The translations under genes were made by a program, and so were the position numbers. The notes under the pieces are model-generated. The model was not told the DNA's origin and did not search any database. It worked only from the letters and a program-made list of their open reading frames with translations. Below are positions 1 to 7,284 of a stretch of 9,488 nucleotides of DNA, piece by piece; the first letter of the stretch is position 1; every line of letters begins with the position of its first letter. The stretch comes from Planctomycetaceae bacterium (lineage in GTDB: Bacteria > Planctomycetota > Planctomycetia > Pirellulales > UBA1268): NCBI GenBank assembly GCA_018694455.1, contig JABHNP010000328.1, forward strand, positions 1 through 9,488. The letters are read 5' to 3'.

Positions 1-1179
1 AATTTCGCGTGCAAGTTAGCCGACACCATGGTTCAAGATGTGCACTATGAATATGACCCCCAAAAGAGGTCGGCAGAACTCCTCGGCGTTGGTCGCAGTA
101 CGATTCGAGCATCAGTACGACCTCGATTAGTTGACTCCGTAAGCATGCTCGAACTCTACGACTCAGTTGAGCTTGCTCTGCGTGGGAAGATTGCTTTCAT
201 TCGTGACCGCCATTATGTAGTTCGGGATAAAAAAGATGAGCCAGGCCAAGAGATTGTCATTATTGATGAATTCACAGGGCGTATCGCTGAAGGAAGATCA
301 TGGCGAGACGGACTTCATCAGGCAGTTGAAGCGAAAGAAGGTCTCGAAGTAAAAACTGGTCGCGGTGGCCACGCAGCTCGAATAACAATTCAGGACCTTT
401 TTGCGCGCTGGCCCAACCTTGCTGGCATGACAGGAACCATTGCAACCAGCGCTGGTGAAATTGGTCGCACCTACGACGTTGGTATTGCTATCGTGCCAAC
501 CAACAGACCTGCCATACGCCAACGCCTCAAGCCCCGGGTCTGCAAGAGTTACGATGAAAAGTTGCATGAAATTGTACGTGACATCAAAGATGTTCACGTG
601 ACAGGAAGACCCATACTGATTGGCACGCGATCGATCGATAAATCTGAAGACCTCTCTAAAATCTTGACATCCGAGGGCCTCACACATACGGTGCTGAATG
701 CGCGAAACGTTGCCTCCGAAGCCGAGATTGTTGCTGCGGCAGGTGGGCGCAACCAGATCACCGTCTCAACCAACATGGCTGGACGAGGCACTGATATTAA
801 ACTGGGCGATGGTGTTGAAGACCTCGGTGGCCTCCATGTTATCTGCACTGAGCTTCACGATTCTGCCAGAATTGATCGGCAACTCGTCGGGCGTTGCGGC
901 CGTCAAGGTGATCCTGGAACATGGCGACAGTTTTTAGCTGTCGACGATGACATCCTTGTTGAGGGATATGGACCAAAACGTGCAAAGCGAATTAGCCGTC
1001 GTCTCCAACGGCAACTCAAAGGGAATCCAGAACGACTTCTTGCATTCTTTCAGCGTGCCCAACAACGAGTCGAGGCTCGACACAGACGGCAACGCAGGGC
1101 TCTGGAATATATGGAGAGACAAAAAGCTGAATCCCACATCCAGATGAGCCAGGATCCCTACCTCGACGCAGCAAGCTAA
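1..1179 (+). CDS. SecA-like preprotein translocase ATPase, 3' part, shortened C-terminus
   Basis: This is the C-terminal part of a SecA-family motor ATPase, which in the classical system drives unfolded preproteins through SecYEG at the inner membrane. The frame is open to the left edge, so the ATG at 28 is probably internal and the first nucleotide-binding domain lies outside the window. Visible SecA hallmarks in order are DEFTGR (265-282) followed by a DGLHQAVEAKEG segment, MTGT (427-438), VPTNRP, GTRSIDKSE, TNMAGRGTD (769-795), LGGLHVI and RQLVGRCGRQGDPG (877-918). These cover the second half of the preprotein-binding region and all of the second nucleotide-binding domain. The start of the helical scaffold is seen from about 1054 (RAQQRVEAR). 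The protein then stops about 40 residues later. Housekeeping SecA continues for over 200 residues with helical wing, two-helix finger and Cys-rich tail. I therefore read it as a paralogous, accessory-type SecA; family assignment is secure, role is inferred. Confidence 0.9.
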   Translation, partial: NFACKLADTMVQDVHYEYDPQKRSAELLGVGRSTIRASVRPRLVDSVSMLELYDSVELALRGKIAFIRDRHYVVRDKKDEPGQEIVIIDEFTGRIAEGRSWRDGLHQAVEAKEGLEVKTGRGGHAARITIQDLFARWPNLAGMTGTIATSAGEIGRTYDVGIAIVPTNRPAIRQRLKPRVCKSYDEKLHEIVRDIKDVHVTGRPILIGTRSIDKSEDLSKILTSEGLTHTVLNARNVASEAEIVAAAGGRNQITVSTNMAGRGTDIKLGDGVEDLGGLHVICTELHDSARIDRQLVGRCGRQGDPGTWRQFLAVDDDILVEGYGPKRAKRISRRLQRQLKGNPERLLAFFQRAQQRVEARHRRQRRALEYMERQKAESHIQMSQDPYLDAAS

Positions 1180-1388
1180 TTCTCTCGCCCATATCCTCTC
1201 GTCCAGAGGGCTCTCCTTCCCAAAGCCGCAAAACAACTTAATATGCGGTTGCCTCAATTTTGAAAAAACTCTTCTATCGGTAAGCTATGGCTTGCTGAGG
1301 ACTGGGGTTACTGCGTTTATAAAGTCCAGTTGACGGCTGACGCTTGCATTTGTGAATGTCTCGGTCCTCTACATCTCAGGAACACCAC
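1180..1388. other. Intergenic region before the TolC-like gene
   Basis: About 200 bp without a convincing gene. It contains several short inverted repeats: CCTCT/AGAGG at 1195-1209, CCGCA/TGCGG at 1226-1248, and a six-pair hairpin with a 4-nt loop at 1280-1295. None is followed by a T-tract, so none is a clear intrinsic terminator. A TATAAA box lies at 1318-1323, but no good -35 element sits at the usual distance. A promoter for the next gene is plausible but not shown. Confidence 0.3.
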
Positions 1389-2768
1389 ATGGCTAGGATC
1401 GCAAAGAAATGGCTGACGCATCTCAATATATTTGAGATCTGTAAAACACCTCACTTGGTAGAGCTAAGCCTGCCCCTCGTACTCATTACTGCCATCGGTT
1501 TTGCTACACCTCGTGCTTGGTCGCAGGATAACGCGTCTCCTCAGGAAAAACCTGACACGAGTAGTAAAAACACAACAGCGGAGGAAAACGCTGAAGTTCA
1601 ATCCCTTTCTACGATTTCAGATGAAGCACCCGCCACGCTGCCCAACACGAATAGCATGCTCCCTCCTGCTGATACCGCTCCCCTAGAAAAAGAAACTGCA
1701 TCGCAAACTGCTACACCACCGCTTTCGGCAGGTATGAAATCGACTTCACAACCAAGCACACCAGACACAACTGCTGACGGCACAGTGTCAGTTGTCATTC
1801 AACCAGACAATATGACACCACCACCTACTGCCACGAAAACAACAAGTACAGTACCTCCTGCTGAGCCACGAAACTCAGTAACCTCAGTACATTCAGAAAC
1901 GCCTCCTGCGTCAGAAAAAACGACTGCGACAATGTTGCTGGAAGGGATTCTTGAACCGCTAGAGTTGAATCAGATAGGTGATGATGACAATCCTCGCAAC
2001 TCAAATCTTTACGCAAGACCATTACCGCTCATCGAGGCACTTCAGCGTTCCGGAGATCGCAGCCGAAGACTCTGGATCACTCAGGCATACTGGCAGGTTT
2101 CTCGAGGTTACGCGAGCATCCGCTTTGCAACTGAGGCCAAAGAACGCCTTCAGTTCATTGCGCCCGGCAGTGATCCCCACGACCAGATGGTACTCGATGT
2201 AGCCATCGCCGCAGCTGAGGCAGATCTAGCTGATGCTCATGCTGAATTAATTGCTGCTCAGCAACAGCTCATTGATCTCGTCAGACTCCCTGTCAGTGAA
2301 CCTGCTCCATGGCCAGTCGATCGTCCACTCGCGGGACAATACGAGACTCACTTTGCAGCAATTTTTGCAACAAGACCAGCTACGGGGCGTATCCGAGCTA
2401 TCGACCAGATGCTTCCGAGTAAGCATGATGCAGTTGAGGCGAGAGCCGGGGCAGTCGTAGCAGCAAAAGTAGCAATGGATCGCGCTGAGATCGATCATGC
2501 ACGCGCGAAACGCCCTATTGAAGCAGTCGTTGCAGCTCATCGTATGCTTCGTCAACAGCAACGGGAGTTCGCCGAGTCACTCGCAACATACAATCTCGAT
2601 ATTGCGGAATACGCAATGGCCGTCGCTGATGCCTCCGTTCCCGATGATCGGTATGTGTCGATGCTCATCGGGACGCCTATCCAATGGACCCCGCAACCTA
2701 TTTCAACAGTCATTCCGGCAACTAATCTACAGCCTGTCGAACAACCGGGAATATCTCTACAACCTTAG
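1389..2768 (+). CDS. Exported protein with Thr/Pro-rich linker and TolC-like helical domain
   Basis: The product is probably an envelope protein related to outer-membrane efflux proteins (TolC/OEP family). I prefer ATG 1389 because AGGA at 1378-1381 sits 7 nt upstream; an ATG at 1356 in the same frame lacks a ribosome site. From 1389 the protein is 459 residues. It has a signal peptide with a long basic n-region, a hydrophobic core at about residues 26-39, and likely cleavage near AWS-Q (45/46). Residues about 46-190 are a low-complexity Thr/Pro/Ser/Ala linker with an 11-bp DNA repeat at 1662-1672 and 1854-1864. From about 208 there are alpha-helical stretches: AYWQVSRGYASIRFATEA, then an Ala-rich EADLADAHAEL segment, then PWPVDRPLAGQYETHF, then two more long helices ending YNLDIAEYAMAV. 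This resembles the paired hairpins of TolC, but no beta-barrel portion is obvious. The linkage to the SecA-like gene hints at a secretion role. Function remains unproven. Confidence 0.7.
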   Translation: MARIAKKWLTHLNIFEICKTPHLVELSLPLVLITAIGFATPRAWSQDNASPQEKPDTSSKNTTAEENAEVQSLSTISDEAPATLPNTNSMLPPADTAPLEKETASQTATPPLSAGMKSTSQPSTPDTTADGTVSVVIQPDNMTPPPTATKTTSTVPPAEPRNSVTSVHSETPPASEKTTATMLLEGILEPLELNQIGDDDNPRNSNLYARPLPLIEALQRSGDRSRRLWITQAYWQVSRGYASIRFATEAKERLQFIAPGSDPHDQMVLDVAIAAAEADLADAHAELIAAQQQLIDLVRLPVSEPAPWPVDRPLAGQYETHFAAIFATRPATGRIRAIDQMLPSKHDAVEARAGAVVAAKVAMDRAEIDHARAKRPIEAVVAAHRMLRQQQREFAESLATYNLDIAEYAMAVADASVPDDRYVSMLIGTPIQWTPQPISTVIPATNLQPVEQPGISLQP

Positions 2769-2934
2769 ACTTTAAATCGTATTCAACTGTCATAAAGGCG
2801 CTCACGAACTAGTTTCCAACTTCTCATTGGTGCGTAAAAGAGCCTGTACGGAACGTACGACGAGCACCGCGGTGTTACCAATGCCTCACAAAACTGATAC
2901 ATCTCACAATCAGTCGACAACCGAGCACGAGAGA

Positions 2935-3990
2935 ATGCCTAAGACGCTCACTGCGCAATTCTCCGACTCTAACAAACAGAGCTCAAAACGCCTCCGGATC
3001 GGTAATGTGGATGTTGTCCCTCCAGTGTTGCAGGCCCCCATGGCTGGCTATACAAATTTCGCGTTCCGACAGGTCGTAAGAGAATTTGGTGGCGCAGGGC
3101 TTCTTGCAACAGAGATGATCGCAGCCCGGAGTGCTATCTGGCTGGAAACAAACCGAGGCGAACACCCAGATCGCCTCTGGGGAGTACACGATGAACCAAG
3201 ACCGCTCGCCGTTCAGATGTGGGACAATGACGCTAACAATTTGGCCGCAGTGGGAAAGCGGCTCTCGCGTGACTTTGGAGTAAGTGTCATTGATCTCAAC
3301 TTTGGTTGTCCGGTTCGACAGGTCACAGAAAAAGCCCACAGCGGATCGTGGTTACTCCGTGACCCTGATCGCGTAGGCCAGATTGTTCGTCGTGTCGTTG
3401 ACGCCTGTGGCGATACTCCAGTGACAGCAAAAATTCGCCTCGGCTGTTCCGACAATTGCCAGACAGCAATTGAAGTAGCGCAACGTGTTGAAGAAGCTGG
3501 GGCCAGTTGCCTTACTGTTCATGGTCGAGTAGCAGCTCAATATTTCAAAGGTAAAGCCGACTGGGAAGCTATCCGGCAGGTCAAACAAAGTGTCTCTCGC
3601 ATGCCCGTCGTTGGAAACGGTGACATCACATCGGCTGAAGAGGCGGTCTCACGTTTACAAGACTTTGAGATTGACGGAGTCATGATCGCACGTGAGTGCC
3701 TTGCGAAACCCTGGATTTTTTCCCAGGTTGCTGCACTTCTGCGAGGTGAACCCAAACCCCCTGATCCGACACTCGAGGAACAGAAAAATATTGTTCTGCA
3801 TCATTACGAGCTTGTATGTAAGCGGTTTGGTATTGAACGAGGCACTCTCCTCATGAGAAAATTTGCCTGTTCGTACGCACAAGGAATTCCGGGGGCGAGA
3901 GACTTTCGCGGACATGTGTCGCGAGTCACGAATCAGCAGGAGTTTCTTGACGTTGTCCGTCAGTATTTCCCAAAGCCGAACGAGAGCTAA
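2935..3990 (+). CDS. dusB: tRNA-dihydrouridine synthase, DusB (NifR3) type
   Basis: FMN-dependent enzyme that reduces specific uridines in the tRNA D-loop to dihydrouridine using NADPH, in the cytoplasm. Visible family motifs, numbered from ATG 2935 (351 residues), are APMAGYTN near the N-terminus, NFGCPVRQV with catalytic Cys125 (codon 3307), KIRLG with Lys166, VHGR with His196, GNGDI around 228, and MRKFACSYAQGIPGA near the C-terminus. These fit a TIM barrel followed by the small helical tRNA-binding domain. The start is uncertain: the frame is open back to TTG 2827 and GTG 2830, with another ATG at 2881. None has a strong ribosome site, and the conserved core begins only at about 2992 (RLRIGNVDV). 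I chose the ATG nearest the core. The phosphate-binding loop reads MIARECLAKPWIF where relatives usually have a Gly-Arg-Gly/Ala form. Neighbours give no functional link; it appears to be transcribed on its own. Confidence 0.92.
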   Translation: MPKTLTAQFSDSNKQSSKRLRIGNVDVVPPVLQAPMAGYTNFAFRQVVREFGGAGLLATEMIAARSAIWLETNRGEHPDRLWGVHDEPRPLAVQMWDNDANNLAAVGKRLSRDFGVSVIDLNFGCPVRQVTEKAHSGSWLLRDPDRVGQIVRRVVDACGDTPVTAKIRLGCSDNCQTAIEVAQRVEEAGASCLTVHGRVAAQYFKGKADWEAIRQVKQSVSRMPVVGNGDITSAEEAVSRLQDFEIDGVMIARECLAKPWIFSQVAALLRGEPKPPDPTLEEQKNIVLHHYELVCKRFGIERGTLLMRKFACSYAQGIPGARDFRGHVSRVTNQQEFLDVVRQYFPKPNES

Positions 3991-4208
3991 AAGCCTGTTT
4001 CGTCGTGTTTAAAGCATGGCGAAATAAGGAAGCGCGTATCAACGCGAATAGCTCGTAAATAGTTGATCCGAGTTATGCAAAACCCAAAAACTATGTCTTG
4101 ACCAAAGACCTCAAGAAACAAACAGACGACGCGATCACGACAAAGCGTTGTCAAATTGGCGGGTGCTGGTAATTTTCTGCAGATTTACGCCCACATTCAG
4201 CGCCAGAA

Positions 4209-4237
4209 CTGTCGAAACCTTATATTATACGTATAGT
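4209..4237 (+). promoter_or_regulatory. Candidate promoter for nuoB-sufCBD
   Basis: TATAGT (4232-4237) differs by one base from the sigma-70 -10 consensus, and an overlapping TATTAT lies at 4223-4228. The hexamer 17 bp upstream of TATAGT is CTGTCG, a poor -35 match (3 of 6). This is the most promoter-like stretch in the long gap before nuoB, about 75-85 bp ahead of its ATG. The strand follows from the genes downstream. The call rests only on consensus similarity and local AT richness. Confidence 0.35.
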
Positions 4238-4238
4238 A
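4223..4238. promoter_or_regulatory. Palindrome overlapping the candidate -10 region
   Basis: TATACGTATA at 4226-4235 is a perfect 10-bp palindrome; widening it to 4223-4238 gives 7 of 8 matching pairs. It overlaps the candidate -10 element of the nuoB-suf run, where a repressor site could sit. It does not match the Fur box, the cyanobacterial SufR site (CAAC-N6-GTTG) or IscR sites as I know them. AT-rich palindromes of this size do arise by chance, so operator function is a guess. Confidence 0.25.
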
Positions 4239-4241
4239 GTA

Positions 4242-4269
4242 TTAGAGAGATATCGAACAGACTCTCTGA
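4242..4269 (+). promoter_or_regulatory. Stem-loop in the nuoB leader
   Basis: AGAGAG (4244-4249) pairs with CTCTCT (4262-4267), and the two flanking pairs extend it to eight (one G-U). The loop is 12 nt. It lies in the predicted 5' leader about 40 nt ahead of the nuoB ATG and leaves the ribosome site free. It has no T-tract, so it is not an obvious terminator. It could stabilise the transcript or be fortuitous. Confidence 0.25.
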
Positions 4270-4311
4270 CAATACATTACATCCTTCCTGATTTGCTTGG
4301 AGTTAATCCCT

Positions 4312-4920
4312 ATGACACAGCCTTGGATTGAAGGCCGCTTCGAAGAAAACATGGTTTTAACAACTGTTGAGCAGGCGATTAATTGGGCCCGTCAGTCAAG
4401 TATTTGGCCAATGACGTTTGGCTTGGCGTGTTGCGCGATCGAAATGATGGCCGCGGGTGCAAGTCGATACGACATGGACCGCTTTGGTGCAGGTGCCTTC
4501 CGTGCAACACCCCGACAGGCTGATCTCATGGTTGTTGCTGGGACTGTCACATACAAAATGGCAAGTAGAGTTCGAAGGCTCTACAACATGATGCCCGATC
4601 CCAAGTATGTCATTGCAATGGGAGCTTGCACCACAGGTGGTGGGCCATACTTCAAATGGGGTTATCACGTCGTGAAAGGTGTCGACCTTGTAGTGCCCGT
4701 GGATGTTTATGTTCCCGGCTGCCCTCCACGCCCTGAGAGCCTCCTCGAGGGATTAATGAGAATACAAGATAAAATCATGGGCCAAAAACTTGCGAAAAGT
4801 TTAGATGGGTCTGGAAAAATTTCTGATGAACTTCCTGTCCCTCACCATTCAGGTTACGTGAGGTCAGCTGTCGAAGATGATGGAACACTGGTTTATGACC
4901 ATCAAAAAGTACAATCGTAA
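4312..4920 (+). CDS. nuoB: NADH-quinone oxidoreductase subunit B (complex I, cluster N2 subunit)
   Basis: NuoB is a peripheral-arm subunit of respiratory complex I on the cytoplasmic side of the inner membrane. It holds the terminal [4Fe-4S] cluster N2, which passes electrons to quinone. From ATG 4312 the protein is 202 residues. All four N2 ligands are visible: Cys40-Cys41 in LACCAIEMM, Cys106 in MGACTTGGG, and Cys137 in VYVPGCPPRP. The frame also opens at TTG 4297, but GGAG at 4299-4302 lies 9 nt before ATG 4312 and would be inside the longer version, so ATG 4312 is preferred. The segment GGGPYFKWGYHVVKGVD is longer than in E. coli-type NuoB and fits planctomycete-like relatives. Unusually for a nuo gene, no nuoA or nuoC flanks it. 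It is followed 38 bp later by sufC and appears to be first gene of the Fe-S assembly run. Confidence 0.95.
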   Translation: MTQPWIEGRFEENMVLTTVEQAINWARQSSIWPMTFGLACCAIEMMAAGASRYDMDRFGAGAFRATPRQADLMVVAGTVTYKMASRVRRLYNMMPDPKYVIAMGACTTGGGPYFKWGYHVVKGVDLVVPVDVYVPGCPPRPESLLEGLMRIQDKIMGQKLAKSLDGSGKISDELPVPHHSGYVRSAVEDDGTLVYDHQKVQS

Positions 4921-4958
4921 AAATTACTTTCTGCATGCAAAAAAGTTTGGAAAATTGA

Positions 4959-5801
4959 ATGAGCGAACGGTTAGAAATAAAAAATCTTCATGTTGCTGTT
5001 GAAGACCAAGAAATACTCAAAGGAGTTGACCTTGCCATCGGCCGCGGCGAAGTACATGCGCTCATGGGCCCAAATGGATCAGGCAAAAGCACTCTCGGAT
5101 ACGCCATCATGGGGCATCCGTCATACGAAGTCACAAATGGCTCAGTTGAATTGATTGATGCAGATGGCACGAGACATGACATTCTCGCGATGGAACCTGA
5201 CCTGCGAGCACGAGCAGGTGTTTTCCTAGCGTTCCAGCGTCCAATGGCGATTCCGGGCGTGCGTCTCGCTGATTTCCTTCGACATTCCGTAACCAACATT
5301 CGCAATCCTGACCGAAAAGAAGGTCAGGAACTTATGCCTATGCGGGACTTTCGAGGCGAATTAAAAAGCAAGATGCAAGACTTGTCGATCGACACTGAAT
5401 TCGCACGACGGTATGTCAACGATGGTTTTTCTGGTGGAGAAATGAAACGTGCTGAAATTCTTCAACTCGCCATGCTTCGGCCACAATTTGCAATTCTTGA
5501 TGAAACTGACAGTGGTCTCGATGCTGATGCAGTTCGACTTGCTAGTGAGAGTATTGCACGCATCGGTGGCGCAGAGATGGGGATTCTCATAATTACCCAC
5601 CACGAGCAACTCCTAGAACACAACATTCCTCTACAAACACATGTCATGCTGGGCGGACGTATTGTTGAATCCGGTGGCCCGGAACTCGCTGCCGAACTTC
5701 ATAAACAGGGTTACGACCGAATTAGAAAGGCGTATCCCGAAGCTGCGGCGGCAGAAGAAGCTATGGAAGCTGAGCGTCGTCTTGAAACGACAACATCCTG
5801 A
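4959..5801 (+). CDS. sufC: SUF Fe-S assembly ATPase SufC
   Basis: SufC is the ABC-type ATPase of the cytoplasmic SufBCD scaffold. It does not transport; its ATP hydrolysis drives a conformational change in SufB-SufD during Fe-S cluster building. Motifs in the 280-residue protein are Walker A GPNGSGKST (residues 37-45), the signature FSGGEMKRAE (from 157), Walker B ILDETDSGLD (179-188, with Asp181 and Glu182), and the H-loop histidine in ITHHEQ (His214). The DETDSGLDADAV segment is characteristic of SufC. The protein is about 30 residues longer than the usual 250, with a Glu/Ala-rich tail. TTTGGA ends 7 nt before the ATG and supports the start. It sits 38 bp after nuoB and 35 bp before sufB, consistent with one transcript. 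Confidence 0.96.
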   Translation: MSERLEIKNLHVAVEDQEILKGVDLAIGRGEVHALMGPNGSGKSTLGYAIMGHPSYEVTNGSVELIDADGTRHDILAMEPDLRARAGVFLAFQRPMAIPGVRLADFLRHSVTNIRNPDRKEGQELMPMRDFRGELKSKMQDLSIDTEFARRYVNDGFSGGEMKRAEILQLAMLRPQFAILDETDSGLDADAVRLASESIARIGGAEMGILIITHHEQLLEHNIPLQTHVMLGGRIVESGGPELAAELHKQGYDRIRKAYPEAAAAEEAMEAERRLETTTS

Positions 5802-5836
5802 ATCAAACCAAGAAACGTTGAAAAGGAAATCACACG

Positions 5837-7249
5837 ATGTCTACTGACACTGACGCATCTTCGACCCTCGCGCTCGGGGAAATTAATAAGTACGATTTTC
5901 GTACGAACACACCGAGTGTTTTCAAAGCTCGTCGTGGGCTCGACAGGGATATTGTGTCCCAGATTTCCGAAATGAAACAAGAACCGACTTGGATGCGTGA
6001 CTTCCGCTTGAAGTCACTTGATATTTTCAACTCCAAACCAATGCCAAAATGGGGTGGAGATATTGGCATCGATTTTCAGGATATTTTCTATTACCTGAAG
6101 CCGGCGGAAAAGCAAGGTAAGACGTGGGAAGAAGTTCCAGAAGAGATCAAAAAGACTTTTGATCGTCTTGGGATTCCTGAAGCTGAGAGGAAGTTTCTCT
6201 CAGGCGTCAAAGCACAATTCGAAAGTGAAGTTGTCTACGGATCACTTGCAGAAGATCTTGCCAAAAAAGGTGTTATTTTCACAGACACAGACACCGCCGT
6301 GCGAGAACATCCGGATCTTTTAAAAGAATATTTCGGATCGATTATTCCACCAACTGACAACAAGTTTGCTGCTCTTAATTCAGCGGTGTGGTCTGGTGGC
6401 TCCTTCATTTACGTCCCTAAGGGAGTCTCTATCGAGTTCCCTCTTCAGGCATATTTCCGCATTAACGCTGAAAGCATGGGTCAGTTTGAGCGAACACTCA
6501 TTATTGTTGATGAAGGTGCTCACGTGCATTACGTCGAAGGCTGTACTGCTCCGATGTATTCAACAGAAAGTTTGCATTCAGCGGTGGTTGAAATTGTGGT
6601 CAAGAAACATGGTCGATGCCGCTATACAACCATTCAAAATTGGGCAAACAATATCTATAACCTTGTCACTAAACGTGCCCTTGCTTACGAAGGCGCCATG
6701 ATGGAATGGATTGACGGTAATCTTGGAAGCCACCTCACCATGAAATATCCTGCGGTCTATATGATGGAACCAGGGGCTCGTGGTGAAATACTTTCAATAG
6801 CTTTCGCTACTGCCGGCCAGCACCAAGACGCGGGTGCAAAACTCGTTCACGCAGCACCGAATACATCTGGTCGAATTGTTTCAAAAAGTATTTCAAAAAA
6901 TGGAGGCCGCTCAAGCTACCGAGGTCTGGTTCGTGTTGAGCCAGGTGCAAAAAAGAGTCGCTCCAGTGTGGTCTGTGATGCATTGATTCTTGATGATATC
7001 AGCCGTAGCGACACATATCCGTACATTGAAATCGAAGAACAAGATGTCTCAATTGGTCACGAAGCGAGTGTTTCCAAAATTGGTGAAGAACAATTGTTTT
7101 ATCTCATGAGCCGGGGCCTCACAGAGGCTGAAGCAAGCACCATGATCGTCGGTGGTTTTATCGAACCGCTGGTGAAGGAATTGCCCATGGAATACGCCGT
7201 TGAGATGAATCGTCTGATCGAATTACAGATGGAAGGTTCCGTCGGTTAA
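5837..7249 (+). CDS. sufB: Fe-S cluster assembly scaffold SufB
   Basis: SufB is the main scaffold subunit of SufBCD, where sulfide and iron are assembled into a nascent cluster. The 470-residue length matches the family. Recognisable segments are FAALNSAVWSGGSFIYVPKG, the EGCTAP turn, the NWANNIYNLVTKRA strand region of the beta-helix core, and the C-terminal RSDTYPYIE, SIGHEASVSKIGEEQLFYL and MIVGGFIEP. Cys380 (codon 6974, in VVCDALILDD) aligns by motif with the E. coli SufB cysteine at the SufB-SufD interface (Cys405) that is needed for cluster formation. The N-terminal CxxCxxxC motif of some SufB proteins is absent, as it is in many species. AAAGGA at 5822-5827 gives a good ribosome site 9 nt before the ATG. 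The C-terminal ending MEGSVG is typical of SufB. Confidence 0.97.
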   Translation: MSTDTDASSTLALGEINKYDFRTNTPSVFKARRGLDRDIVSQISEMKQEPTWMRDFRLKSLDIFNSKPMPKWGGDIGIDFQDIFYYLKPAEKQGKTWEEVPEEIKKTFDRLGIPEAERKFLSGVKAQFESEVVYGSLAEDLAKKGVIFTDTDTAVREHPDLLKEYFGSIIPPTDNKFAALNSAVWSGGSFIYVPKGVSIEFPLQAYFRINAESMGQFERTLIIVDEGAHVHYVEGCTAPMYSTESLHSAVVEIVVKKHGRCRYTTIQNWANNIYNLVTKRALAYEGAMMEWIDGNLGSHLTMKYPAVYMMEPGARGEILSIAFATAGQHQDAGAKLVHAAPNTSGRIVSKSISKNGGRSSYRGLVRVEPGAKKSRSSVVCDALILDDISRSDTYPYIEIEEQDVSIGHEASVSKIGEEQLFYLMSRGLTEAEASTMIVGGFIEPLVKELPMEYAVEMNRLIELQMEGSVG

Positions 7250-7284
7250 ACTTCTTCCTCCCTTAGACCCCCTTACTTGGCTTC

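Larger units (their letters stand above)
3991..4311. other. Non-coding region ahead of the nuoB-suf run
   Basis: About 320 bp with no supported gene on either strand. It is probably the 3' end of the dusB transcript plus the promoter and leader of nuoB-suf. Small inverted repeats occur at 4033-4046 (CGCGT/ACGCG), 4095-4109 (GTCTT/AAGAC) and 4139-4152 (GACAA/TTGTC). Stems of five pairs are expected by chance at about this density, so I give them little weight. None has a T-tract. The AT-rich segment from 4217 and the palindrome there are listed separately. Confidence 0.5.

Noticed and set aside
28..30. ATG 28 as the true start of the SecA-like gene
   Set aside because: The frame is open to base 1, no ribosome site is visible before 28, and the essential first nucleotide-binding domain must lie upstream.
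1195..1248. Intrinsic terminator after the SecA-like gene (CCTCT/AGAGG or CCGCA/TGCGG stems)
   Set aside because: The stems are only five to seven pairs, one with a 13-nt loop, and neither is followed by a run of T.
298..1257. Minus-strand open frames opposite the SecA-like gene
   Set aside because: They lie opposite well-conserved SecA motifs, show no recognisable protein features, and are shadow frames.
1662..1864. Repeated CCTCCTGCTGA in the linker as a mobile or regulatory repeat
   Set aside because: Only two full copies occur, both in frame and encoding Pro-Pro-Ala in a low-complexity linker, so protein composition explains them.
4098..4103. TTGACC as the -35 box of a promoter
   Set aside because: It matches five of six consensus bases, but nothing resembling a -10 box lies 16-18 bp downstream.
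4033..4152. Three five-pair hairpins (4033-4046, 4095-4109, 4139-4152) as a possible structured RNA or riboswitch
   Set aside because: Stems of five pairs with short loops are expected about twice by chance in 300 bp. They share no sequence, do not stack into one fold by eye, and have no T-tract.
4396..4668. Minus-strand open frame inside nuoB
   Set aside because: It lies fully opposite the conserved NuoB Cys motifs and has no ribosome site or family resemblance.
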